The position numbers and the translations under genes were made by a program. The notes below the pieces were generated by a model. The model had not been told where the DNA came from, made no database searches, and saw only the letters and a list, made by a program, of their open reading frames with translations. Of a stretch of 64,000 nucleotides of DNA, positions 33,711 to 43,606 are shown one piece after another. The stretch lies in assembly GCA_030847615.1 (NCBI GenBank), contig JAUMIR010000002.1, positions 115,700,309 to 115,764,308 of the forward strand. Reading direction: 5' to 3'. The stretch comes from Gambelia wislizenii. Taxonomy: Eukaryota > Chordata > Lepidosauria > Squamata > Crotaphytidae. How positions within the stretch are numbered: the first letter of the stretch is position 1; each line of letters begins with the position of its first letter.

Positions 33711-35074
33711 AGATTTTCCTTGGGTTTTTTTCTGGGCTATGAGGCTGTGTTCTGGAATAGTTTCTTTCTGATGTTTCGCCTGCATCTGTGGCTGGTATCT
33801 TCAGAGAATGGTTGGGTAGGAGTGTGTATGGAGTTTATATGCTGTGAACCCCTGTTGAGGAGTATATGTAACTTTGTGTAATTGAATGGTTAGTTTCTGG
33901 GTATAGAAATGCAAGGCTCGTTAGTGTCTGTTTGGCTAATGGTTGGTTGATGGGCCATTATCTGCTGGGAATCCTCCTGTCCCTGGGTGGAATTCCTTTG
34001 TAAGTGCTGAGTTTTAATTCTAGTGTATTTCAAAGCTGGGAGCCAGATTTTGTTTACTTTTAAGTTTCTTCTATCCTGTTGGTGTCCAGGCTTTTAAGGT
34101 GTCCAAGTGTTTGTGGATTTCAATAGCTTCTCTGTGTATTCTGATATGATAGTTGTTGGCCTGGTCTAGAATTTCAGTGTTTTCAAATAACATTTTGTGT
34201 CCAGGCTGGTTTATAACATGTTCTGCTACTGCTTATTTTTCTGGTTGGCCCAGTCTGCAGTGTCTCTCATGTTCCTTGATTCGTGTTTGCACACTGATTT
34301 TAGTGGTCCCTATGTAAACTTGCCCACAGCTGCATGGTATGTGGTAAACTCCTGCAGCTGTGAGAGGGTCTTTTGTTCTTAGCTGAGCGTAGCATTTCTT
34401 GGATTTTTCTGGTTGGTCTATAGATTGTTTGGAAGGTGTGTTTCCTCATCAGTTTCCCTATTCTGTCAGTTACTCCTTTGATGTATGGTAAAAATACCTT
34501 CTCTTTGGGTGGCTGTTTTTCTTCTTCATTCCTGTGTTTTTTCTGGGTTTGGCTGCTCTTGTTATGTCTGATCTGGAGTAACCATTAGCCTGTAGAGCCC
34601 AGTTTAGCTGTCTCAGTTCATCCTCCAGGTAGTGGGGTTCGCAGATCCTTTTTGCATCGTCTACCAATGTTTTTATTGTGCTTCTTTTTTGTCCTGGGTG
34701 ATGACTGGAGTTCTTGTGTAGGTATCTGTCTGTGTGTGGGGGTTTTCTGTATACCTTGTGGCCTAACCGTTGGTTTGGTTTGCGGATGACTAGGCCATCC
34801 AAGAATGGCATTGTTCCTTCCTTCTCTTTTTCCATCGTGAATTGGATATTTGGGTGGATGCTGTTCAGGTGGTTCAGGAATGAGACCTAATCTTCTTCTC
34901 CATGGTTCCAAATGGTGCAAGTGTCATCCACATATCGGAACCATGTTGTGGGCTTTTTTGGTGCTGTTTCCAGGGCTTGCTTTTCAAAATGTTCCATGTA
35001 AAAGTTTGCTATCACTGGGCTCAGGGGGCTGCCCATGGCTACCCCATCTATCTGTTCATAGAACAGATAGATGG
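33711..35074 (-). mobile_element. Penelope-like element with RT and GIY-YIG
   Basis: A minus-strand Penelope copy inserted in the DIRS recombinase region. It is 5'-truncated within the RT, where it meets a SINE. It holds the RT C-terminal half, connector, GIY-YIG domain, and a terminal region homologous to 2966-3135. The inverted head copy and a clear duplication are not seen here. Confidence 0.85.
33950..35074 (-). pseudogene. Penelope RT-endonuclease remnant
   Basis: Minus-strand frames 34887-35195, 34618-34920 and 34470-34835 give GVAMGSPLSPVIANFYMEHF and FRYVDDTCTIW (the RT catalytic YVDD box is intact), then EGTMPFLDGLVIRK. A connector rich in basic residues follows. GIY-YIG motifs (GVYxIPCSCGQVYIG) appear around 34300-34360. 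Frame changes at about 34835 and 34470 and later stops break it. The protein couples reverse transcription to target nicking. Confidence 0.85.
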
Positions 35075-35214
35075 TACTCATTTTACCAGGTACTCGTTTT
35101 ACCAACCTACGAAAGGATGGAAGGCTGAGTGAACCTTGGAGCCCTCTGGAACTGAACTTGCAACGTGGTGACTTGCAGTACTGGCATTTAACCACTGTGC
35201 CACCAGGGCTCCAT
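35075..35214 (-). mobile_element. Sauria-type tRNA SINE, 3'-truncated
   Basis: Read on the minus strand, it starts GGAGCCCTGGTGGCACAGTG, a tRNA-like box A region (TGGCACAGTGGTTAAATGCC), and has a box B-like GTTCAGTTCC. It then has the Sauria SINE body GGTTCACTCAGCCTTCCATC. It stops near GAGTACC at the Penelope junction. A longer body copy is at 41727-41946. Confidence 0.85.
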
Positions 35215-35606
35215 ATACTCCATATACTGTTTCTTTCTCACATTTGAACAGATTGTTTGCTATGGAGAAGCCAAAAAGAAAAAAAAAAGGGGGGGGACAA
35301 GAGGTATCCTCCTAGTGGCTATCAAAGTGGGAGGTGGAAGATATAAGACTTTCCTGACAGGGCTGTTAAACAGCCTGTCCCTGATGGTATTAAGGTGTAC
35401 TTTACTAGAGCTACAGGTTCTTCCATAGCTTTACTTTGAGACATTATTTTAAATGAACTTTGTAAAGTAGCAATGTAGTCTCAGCCTTCTATGTTTACAC
35501 AGCACTAGACTGCAGGGCAAGGGCAGATACTTGATTTGGTCACACTGTTCTTTTTCTATTCTCCAGTGACCTGACCTGCCTCCACTGGTAAGCTTCATAG
35601 CCACCC

Positions 35607-35935
35607 ATTTGTGTGAGGCACAGAGACTATGAAGAAGAACAGGTTACTTGCCTATAACTGTGATTCTTTGAGTAGTCTTCTGTGCCCTCATATAACCCGC
35701 ACTGCCTCCCTTCAGATTCAGGTCCCTGTTTATTCTTTGGCTAACTTTGAAACTGAGGGGAGTAGCATGGCAGTCTTGGGCATGTGTAATAGATGGAGAG
35801 GGGGCAGGGTTCCCGCCCAGCTACTTGGGCTCTAGAACATTTCAACTGAATTTCTGCATGAACACAAGAACCGATTTGTGTGAGGGCACAGATGATCGCT
35901 CAAAGAACCATTGTTACAGGTAAGCAACCTGTTCA
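35607..35935. repeat. DIRS copy 2 internal complementary region and right terminus
   Basis: The segment 35625-35695 (AACAGGTTACTTGCC and TTTGAGTAGTCTTCTGTG) is complementary to 35875-35935 (GCTCAAAGAACCATTGTTAC, then AGGTAAGCAACCTGTTC). The preceding 35607-35630 (TTTGTGTGAGGCACAGAGAC) resembles the complement of the missing left terminus, by comparison with copy 1. Confidence 0.8.
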
Positions 35936-37694
35936 TCATCTGCCTGACCACAACCCACATCCATGCACAACAAATATTGTTGAAACTTCTATGGCATCTA
36001 CTGTATGTTGTATCCACTGGTGAAGATAGCTTGGAGGGGAAGTGTCTGGATTCTGGTGCAAATACACACACCTAATAACATTTCAAAAGGTAGTCTTACA
36101 AGTATATAAGGACAAAATAAGGACGAGTAATTTATCAGGGTAAATAAGCAAGGCCTGAGTAAGTGTACACTGAAGGGATTTACAGGAAGTGTCATTCTGA
36201 TATTTTGTACTCTGCACTAAAATAGAACTGTTTTCTCTAAAACTTAGGTCATTTCTTTGGGAGCAGGAAAAGAGCTATACATCAAGAAATCCTAAAAGGC
36301 TATAGGCCATTTTCTAATTCTGAGACTATTTATCTTTTTGTTTTCTTGCAAGCACAATTATCCTATGGAGTACAAAGATTACCAATCGCCATAGTCTCCA
36401 TTTACAGTCTGAAGCCTTCACAATACTTTTATTTTAGTAGCATGTTCAAAGCACAGCACTAAATTTTTTAGCATTAAATTGAGAGCATTTAGTAGCATTA
36501 AGTTTGACATGCTCACAGCAAGTCAAATGAAGACGATTTCATTTTTTTTAAACACAAGCAGTAATCCAACTCGTATTGAAGTGAGAGGTTAAAACCCACC
36601 TATATAAACAGAACTATGGTTTATTACTATTGTGCAATATTTTCCTAACATCTAACACTATTATGTTGAGACAGCTGACAATATATTGCTAATTTTTTGG
36701 CTGTTATAAATTCATGGGTCTGTATTACTGAAAATCTGTCTCAGATAATGGTACCACCAGCACGGAAGCATAATAAATCAAATCAAATATCCCCCAAAAT
36801 AACCAGAGAAAGATGGAAAGGGAGCACAAGGATGAAAAAGGATGATACTATTAGTGAGGTTGACATCATATTCAGAAGCTAGTTAAGGAAAAATATTTTA
36901 ATTCAGAATGGTTTAGTACCGTGAATGAGTAACCATGAATCAGTAACCATGTTTGGACATAACACTAACGTCTGAAGCATGGTTCACCAGAAGAATGGGG
37001 ATATGTGCTCCTTCCTTCTTTTCTGGCACTGCCACAAGGAGTTCAAAAATTATGGCATACTATGATTTCAGGATGATAAATTAATTTTGGCTGCAAGACT
37101 TGTTTTGAACCAAACTATTAAATATGTTATGATTTTAAAAACCTAATTCTCTTTCAGTCAGAATATACAAATGTCAGCCGGCAAGGTTCACATGGGTTAT
37201 TAACATATTATATTAACTAAATTCCTCAGCAAATCAAGTCATAACTTGTAAACACATAAATAAGCAATTAAATATAATGAAAGATACAGGGAAAATTTGA
37301 TTACTACTAAAAAAAATCTCACATTATGAAGGGAAGAAGACAAGACAAGAGACAGGGCTTACATTGTAGGAAGTCTTGAGAAGGATGAGTGAAATCATTA
37401 GTGGTCCATTGTTTAGAGAATCATTTTGCTGCTTGATGAGGTCTCTCTGAGTGGGTCTGCCAAATGTCAGGTGCCACTTTTGCCCCTGGCAAAGAATCCT
37501 CAAGGCAATGGTTTTGAAAGATAGTCAAATGAAGAAAGGGCTCTACTCAAGATTAACATTCATGTAACTCAGTCTGTCTCCACTGACTTCAGCCTCTTGG
37601 GGGACTGTGGCAGCCTTTGCTGATCCTCTAGTACTCTTGCCAACATTAGTTTGCTTATTTTGTCCCACTGAACTCAGTGGGAGCCAATGAGACT
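35936..37694. other. Unique AT-rich DNA
   Basis: No gene or recognisable element is seen here. Confidence 0.5.
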
Positions 37695-37707
37695 CAAATC
37701 TGCTCCT

Positions 37708-37811
37708 TAGATTTTCCTTGGGGTTTTTTCGGGCTGTGAGGCTGTGTCCTCACAACCCGGAAAAAAAACAAGGAAAATCTATGATGCCGGCCATGAAAGC
37801 CTTCAACTTCA
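37708..37811 (+). mobile_element. Penelope-terminus fold-back mini-element
   Basis: A 104-bp palindromic unit with arms at 37708-37746 and 37747-37781, both matching the Penelope terminal region. The single-copy tail GATGCCGGCCATGAAAGCC follows at the right end. The 13-mer CAAATCTGCTCCT flanks it exactly on both sides (37695-37707 and 37812-37824) as a target-site duplication. It has the same architecture as 9151-9332 in the opposite orientation. Confidence 0.9.
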
Positions 37812-37824
37812 CAAATCTGCTCCT

Positions 37825-39088
37825 CCCTGCCTAGCCCCACCTTAGGTTCTGTTTATTGGGCTGTTTTCTATTGGAGATATGTAGGAGTTAAAATGCAAGG
37901 ATCACTTTTGTTGGGTAGGACTGGGGTTGGATATTTCAGTATTAACCAAAGAATCAATCATCATGCTCTTTTTGCATGCAGGGTGGGGGACACCCAAAAC
38001 AGACAAAATTCAGCAGCTCCTCAAGCTTCAATGCGATCTCAATGACTGGTTAGAAAAAGATGATACTATCGAAGAGGAGGAGGAAGAGCATATATATGTT
38101 GAAATGTACCATCACCCAACTTTTAAAAATGCAATGAAGGGTTCAAAATAAAAATATTTGCAAATTTTAAAAAATGCAATGAAGGATTCAGGAGGCCAGG
38201 ACAAACAATGAAAACAAACTTTTTAACATTGATTCAGTGAGCTAGGGAAAATAAAGGAACAAGAATTGAATGAAGATGGAGTTGAAAAATAAATATGGGA
38301 CATGCTACCAGGACAGACATGGGAGGGTTCTGGACTAGATAGATTAAGATGTGTAGGAAAACAGAGGGGCAATTCTGCAAATTTAGCACTGCCGAGGTAG
38401 GGAGAGAATGGGGGCAGGGGTAGATGCCAGGTTGCAATTCTAGAAGGACACTAGCATGTGAAGGTTAGTACTGAGACGCCAAGAGATGAAACTGAACTGA
38501 AATGCAAATCATATTCACCATCTCCACTCTGCAGCAGAAAACTTGCATTTTGGTTTCTCAGACATGAGTTTGCCACTACAATTCTATATTTTAAAAGAAT
38601 GTAAAGAATACTCACAAACTTTCTCAAAAAGAAAGGATGTTTCAGCACACTAATAAAGGTCAATATTTTTTTTTAGATTTTTCTGAGAAAAGATTATTGG
38701 TTCAAAAACATTTGTTTTTGCATCAAACCAATAGTTTTGCATCCAGCAACACTTTTTGAGTGAAGAAATTTTACACAAAGATATCCCAAGGTATGAAAAT
38801 CAATGAAAATGCACAAAAACTCTTGTACTCTTACCCACTTAGGAAGAAACGTTTTTAATTATTTACTCTTGAATGTAAGAATGGCAAAAATGAAAAATTT
38901 GCATCCCCATGTTTGAAACATATCACTTGATCTTGTGAGCTGATTATCTGATTAAAGCAAATATGGGATGAAAGCCACAGGAAACAGCCAATTCCAACAA
39001 ACTGGAAGGAAGAGAAATTTGGGTCATTTCTGGGAGAGAAGGGGAAATCTGAACGGCTTTTGAACATATGTGTTTGCATGCAAGCATA
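37825..39088. other. Unique DNA, no gene recognised
   Basis: This includes a short acidic frame (37927-38151, with a GAGGAGGAGGAAGAG run) without a known domain. Two near-copies of AATGCAATGAAGG(A/G)TTCA lie at about 38130 and 38175. Confidence 0.5.
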
Positions 39089-39090
39089 TA

Positions 39091-39295
39091 CAGTTGTCCG
39101 TAGATTTGGTATCCATGGATTTAAGTATTCATGGCTTGAAAATATTCTTTTAAAAATAATAATCCAAAAAGCAAACCTTGATTTTGCCATCTTATATAAG
39201 GGACACCATTTTGCTATGCCATTGCATATAATGAGACTTGAATATTCGTGGATTTTGGTATCCATGGGGCGGGGGGGGGGCAGAAGAGACAACTG
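39091..39295. mobile_element. Tigger/MER2-like MITE
   Basis: A 205-bp element with CAGTTGTCCGTAGATTTGGT at the left and GATTTTGGTATCCATGG...CAACTG at the right. It is flanked by TA at 39089-39090 and 39296-39297. A poly(G) tract interrupts the right inverted repeat. Confidence 0.8.
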
Positions 39296-39297
39296 TA

Positions 39298-40149
39298 GTG
39301 GTCTGGTAAACTACGTTGTGAAGTAGCCTCAGAGCTTTTTTGTTTTCTTCTTTTTAAAAATTACATTAAAGAAAAGGGTTACTCCAGATGGCTAGGAAAG
39401 ATGTCTTCTGTGCTCTTTGAAAATGGGACCAGGAGCTTCCAGCAGGAGGAGCAAAGACGACAGGTTGGTTCAAACAGAGCTCCATGGGGGCCAGCTGTTC
39501 AAGGATGGCAAAAGGGGGGGTCTTTTGGAAAGACCACCTATCTCGTTATCTGGGAAGGTAAAGGGAAATTGGGGCTTGCAGTAGCTGCCTAAACTGTGGG
39601 GGGGGGGCTAAGGGTGAATCCTATCTCCAGTTGCATATCGGCAGACCGAGCAGCCATTGCTATTCTTGAAGCCCTTGGGCACTTAGTCTTCATTTCTCCC
39701 CCTACTTTTAAGCAATAAATTTCCTGAAACTAAAGGAGCTGGACAAAAAAAAAAAAAAAAATAACCCAAAGAAGTCAAAGCTTCTTCCTACAAGGATCCT
39801 TTCATCTTGGAAAGTTATATGACTTTGGCTGATTGTTAACGAAGGAATTACAGCACAACGGTAAGGACTTTGTTGGTTGGGAAGGCTAGGGAGGGAGGGT
39901 TATTCAAATTGATATATTGCAGTACGAGATCTGAGAAGTTTAAAAAACAAACAAACTGAGAAATCTTTTTTTCTCAAAATTGGCTTTTTATAGCGCTTCA
40001 GACCCTCTAAGGATAAATATATCAATGGGCTTGAGCATTTGTACTGCGTAGGTGTTTGCAGTCACGCATCAGTTTGATATGGGACTTGGAAAAGGGTGTG
40101 GAAAGGAGGGAGCAAAAAGATGGAGGGAATTGGGGAAGGGACTGAGATA
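39298..40149. other. No gene recognised; possible L1 upstream flank
   Basis: This holds a 17-A run at about 39745 and no supported gene. The boundary with the following L1 is not visible. Confidence 0.4.
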
Positions 40150-40299
40150 GAGGTGATTGGGTGAATTAGAAGCAGCCTAGGTGGATTATTTCTGCATGGA
40201 CAGGACTTTTGGAGGAGCTGGGGCGTATGAGTATAGAGGCTGTGAGAACAGAGGGATCAGAGGTAAAGGAGTAAAGTGATGCAGAGAGGCAAGGCGGCA

Positions 40300-40760
40300 C
40301 AACGAGCAGATGGTTGGTGAGGGGAAAGTGTGTGGACAAGGAGTCTGGAGCAGAAGGAGGTGATGAGCGGAAAGCAGAGAGTGAGCAGATGGGCGGAGAC
40401 GGAGGGGAGAGTGAGCAGACGGGCGGAGACAGAGCGGAGGTGTTTGGAGCAGAAGGAGGGGGCGAGTGGAGAGTGAGCAGACAGGTGGAGAGTGGAGGTG
40501 TTTGGAACAGAAGGCGGAGACAAGCAGAGAGTGAGCAGACAGGCGGAGATGGAGCGGAGGCATTTGGAGCAGAAGGAGCATTTGCAGCAGGAGACGGCAA
40601 GTGGAGTGTGAGCAGATGGGAGAGACAGAACAGTGGAGAGCAGTGGAAGAGCGGTGGAAACGAGAGCTGCAGAGTGTGTGGAGGATCAGGAACAGACAAG
40701 ACGGTGACGCAGTGGATGCGGTTTGTGGTCTGAGCAGAGAGAGCATAGGTAGACACGACG
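40300..40760 (+). repeat. Purine-rich tandem array in probable L1 5' UTR
   Basis: Imperfect units of about 58-77 bp share GTGAGCAGA(C/T)(A/G)GGCGGAG and TTTGGAGCAGAAGGAG. The GTGAGCAG marker lies at 40381, 40411, 40473, 40531 and 40608. The plus strand is strongly G/A-rich from about 40080 to 41200. That explains the 285-codon Ser/Pro/Leu-rich minus-strand frame (40166-41023), which I do not call a gene. Confidence 0.75.
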
Positions 40761-41533
40761 ATGAGAGGAAAGAAAGAGCTCAGAAGAGTCTGAGAGTGGA
40801 TACTGAGAGATTCAAGGTTTGGAGTCGATGCAGCAGGGGCTCTGGGAGGCATTGAAAATATATGGGGTTTGCAGAAGAGAGCAAGACTAAGTTTGGATGG
40901 GAGAGAGGAGTGGACAGGTGGAAGCGACCTTGTGTGGTGTTGTGTGGATTTGCAAGCTGTGATTACAATAGAAGGATGAACAGAAAGGCACAACATGGAG
41001 GACCTGGAGTAGAGGGTGTGCAAATTGTCCTAATAAAAGAGGGAAATAAAAAGTGAAAAGCTGTGTGGGAGCAGTAGTGGGGAGATGTTCTGTGAAGGAG
41101 GCTGACTGGGATAAGTGTGGTGAGAGGTAGATTGGGAGAGGAAAATATCTGACTGACAAAGGAAGGTAGGGGATATCTTAAATAAGCCAAAGGGGTGGTG
41201 AGCTATTTCAAGGTCACTTACAGTACGAATTTGTGACATATAAGAAATTGGCTAACTTAATAAGGAAAGAGACCAAACTGGTAACTTGAACCCCTTGAAT
41301 CAACAGAGCAGTACTGGGCATTGATGTTATATTGCAGTTTCAGCATGTTGATACCTAATTTATAAGAATCACAATAATAAAAGAATAGAAATAAAATATA
41401 CACTTTGTAACTAACTGAAGAATTAGATAGAAACATATAGGAAAGGTAAAGAGAGAAATAGATTGCTTCTGGGTTGAGACCTAGAGCACACACAATTTCT
41501 CAAACGACAGCTACAAGGAGAGGTTCGATCAAA

Positions 41534-42731
41534 ATGCCACCCAAACAGACAGACATCAATGCGCAAATCTTGGAGGAGTTAAGATCTTTTAAGAAAGAGA
41601 TAAAAGAGGATCTGAAGAATTTTAAGAAAGACATAAAACAAGATTTGGAGAAGATCAGAACGAGGCTAGACCGTATGTCAAACAAACTGAAAGAAATTAA
41701 AGATGATGTAGATAAGAATCATTGCAAGTTTGATTCCAGCGGGCTCCAAGGTTCACTCAGCCTTCTATCCTTTCGTAGGTCGGTAAATTGAGTACCCAGC
41801 TTGTGGGGGGCAATTAGCTAACACACATTGGAAACTTATTGCAGTGTAGATGTGTAAATAGCTATTGCTTAAAACAATTTGTAAGCCACTCTGATAGCCT
41901 TGTGGAATGGCTGAAGAGCGGGGTATAAATAAATAAATAAATAAATGGTGTCAACCAGAACCACATCTTTGGAAAACCAAACGGAAAGACTAACTACAGA
42001 TCTTGGGAAAGAAAAACATACAAACCTTATACAAGAAATCAGATACAGAGAAAATGTGTGAAATTAGGAGGACTTCCAGAAAAGATATATGAAAATCTAC
42101 AGGAAAGACTAATACCATCCTTAGCGAGTTGCATAGATGAATCGGAGGAGCATATGGGGCAGAATGTTAACAAGATCTTTAGAGCTAGCTCTGTTATAGC
42201 AAAGGAATGAAAACTTCCCAGAGACCTTGTGATCTCATTTACAGTATAGAGATAAAATAATTTAGAAAAATTATATGGAGAAATTAATAATTGAAGGAAA
42301 AAATCCAAATATACAAAGACATACCAATGGAAGTTCTCAAGAAACAACAGGATTATAAATGACTTACAGAAATGCTAACAAAGCTCTGAGTGAATTATAG
42401 ATTGGAGTGGGTAGAAGGAATCTCATGTATGTATCGACAAAAACGCTACAGGATAAATTCAATGGAAAAAGCAAAGGAGTTTCTAAGATAACTAAATGAG
42501 GAAGAGTGAAAATACGAGGAAAGAAGGAGAAAAAAAGATAAAATGGATGACGAGAAGGAAGTTACAAATGATGAGGAGAATAAAGATCTTGACGAAAAGG
42601 AAAGAAAAGAATTTAACCCAGAAGATGAGGAAATAGAGGAATTAGAACCTCAAGAACAGGAGCTGGGCGAGGAACAAAGAAAGAAAGACAGTGCTGAAGG
42701 ATGTGATGCAGATGAGGCTAACGACCAATAA
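41534..42731 (+). pseudogene. L1 ORF1 remnant
   Basis: The ATG at 41534 opens a lysine-rich, heptad-like N-terminus (EELRSFKKEIKEDLKNFKKD), typical of the ORF1p coiled coil. After a SINE insertion the frame resumes with SLENQTERL. An RRM-like part follows in broken frames (near 42020-42260, with traces of the RxRENV and GLPEK blocks). The end, 42543-42731, is very acidic. ORF1p is the L1 RNA-binding chaperone. Several stops make this copy non-functional. Confidence 0.75.
41727..41946 (+). mobile_element. Sauria-type SINE in L1 ORF1
   Basis: Body motifs GGTTCACTCAGCCTTCTATC, GGTCGGTAAATTGAGTACCC and AGCTTGTGGGGGGCAATTAG are those of the Sauria SINE. The 3' end reads GAGCGGGGTATAAATAAATA followed by AAATAAAT repeats. 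The tRNA head is truncated. Confidence 0.85.
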
Positions 42732-42749
42732 AATGTCAGGGAAAATAAA

Positions 42750-43244
42750 TGTTGTGATTGAAATCCATGGGCCCCTTTCAGATAATTTTAATCACCAGGC
42801 AAAAACAGCCAGCTAGTCTTGCTAAAAGGTTGTAAATCTGTCAGGATTGGCACCCTGTTTTGTGTCTTCAGTTTGGTCTCTTCAAGGCTAGGTAAATAGA
42901 GTAGAGATGGGAATAGTTACTTTCGTTTCTCAGAGCAGACTGAGTGTCTTGTATTTTATTATAAAAAGCAGGGGAGTTTTTGGTGCCATGCAATGCAAGC
43001 TCTTTTTCCCTGTTAGTTTTGAAGAAACCTTGGAGAAACACAAAAGCAGAAATGAATGCTCTTTGTATTTTGGTTTAACTTGTTAATCTTACAATAAAGC
43101 TATGGAAGACCTTTAAGACTTTATTGAATTCTTACCAGAGATATGCAATTCTTTGCTCAAAGCCCACATCTTTTGCTGAAACTCTGCAACAGATTTTACT
43201 GCCTTGCTAGGCAGAATGGGAGTGGACATTGCATTCCCATAACA
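42750..43244 (+). repeat. Copia 5' LTR with promoter and poly(A) signal
   Basis: A 495-bp LTR beginning TGTT and ending AACA. A TATAAAA box lies at 42960-42966 and AATAAA at 43093-43098. The final 151 bp recur in the 3' LTR remnant with six differences, all transitions. Confidence 0.85.
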
Positions 43245-43257
43245 GGTTATGGGCCAC
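43245..43257 (+). promoter_or_regulatory. Primer binding site for half-tRNA-iMet
   Basis: GGTTATGGGCCAC directly abuts the LTR end. It is complementary to the anticodon stem-loop of initiator methionine tRNA (GGCCCATAACC) rather than to the tRNA 3' end. This matches the internally cleaved tRNA primer known for Drosophila copia. Confidence 0.8.
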
Positions 43258-43606
43258 AGAGTGGCTGGCTCAAAACTTTTTATGAGCCGTGAAAGCATTT
43301 TATGGCCACAGATTGTTTGAGTCCAAGCTGAGGGGCTCTTAACAAGCGGCAGAGTGGGCATTATTGTTACTCCGGCGTGATTTAATTTTGGAAGCTGTTT
43401 TGGAGCTGTTGGAGTTCTTTGTCTGCGCCTGGCAAAAGTTTGACCAAGCTGACAATCCAGCACAGAGAGGATCATTAAATCCTGGAATCTGAGAACACCT
43501 GTGGAGAGCTGTTGAGATGAAACTATTTGCAGAGCCCCGGCTGATAAGCTACCCGTGCTAGAGCAGCAGGTATTGGGCTTGTGAGGGGCGTGATAGTTTA
43601 CAGACA

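Larger units (their letters stand above)
33020..35600 (+). pseudogene. DIRS tyrosine recombinase remnant, copy 2
   Basis: The segment 33471-33695 keeps the N-terminal recombinase block (VVFLVASTSARWVSELTAL and FFHCDKVVLHSDVTFL). After the Penelope/SINE insertion, 35340-35580 retains a decayed catalytic region in which the expected HSTR box reads YFTR, so the histidine is lost. It would have integrated the DIRS circle. Confidence 0.65.
27991..35935 (+). mobile_element. DIRS element, copy 2, heavily interrupted
   Basis: A plus-strand DIRS element in sense order: gag, RT, RNase H, tyrosine recombinase, internal complementary region, right terminus. The left terminus is missing; the sequence starts within gag against the right end of repeat A. 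Insertions are an LTR-like unit (29419-30055), a CR1 (30712-31988), and a Penelope with a SINE (33711-35214). All coding segments are full of stops. It is more decayed than copy 1. Confidence 0.8.

Noticed and set aside
24178..35935. Two DIRS copies read as one very large inverted element
   Set aside because: Repeat A sequence (27756-27990) separates them, and copy 2 lacks its left terminus, so they are independent insertions.
37927..38151. Short acidic frame that might be an exon
   Set aside because: The acidic run is a GAGGAGG simple repeat and splice sites are absent.
40166..41023. 285-codon minus-strand frame, Ser/Pro/Leu-rich
   Set aside because: It is the antisense of a purine-rich tandem array and has no domain, so it is a composition artefact.
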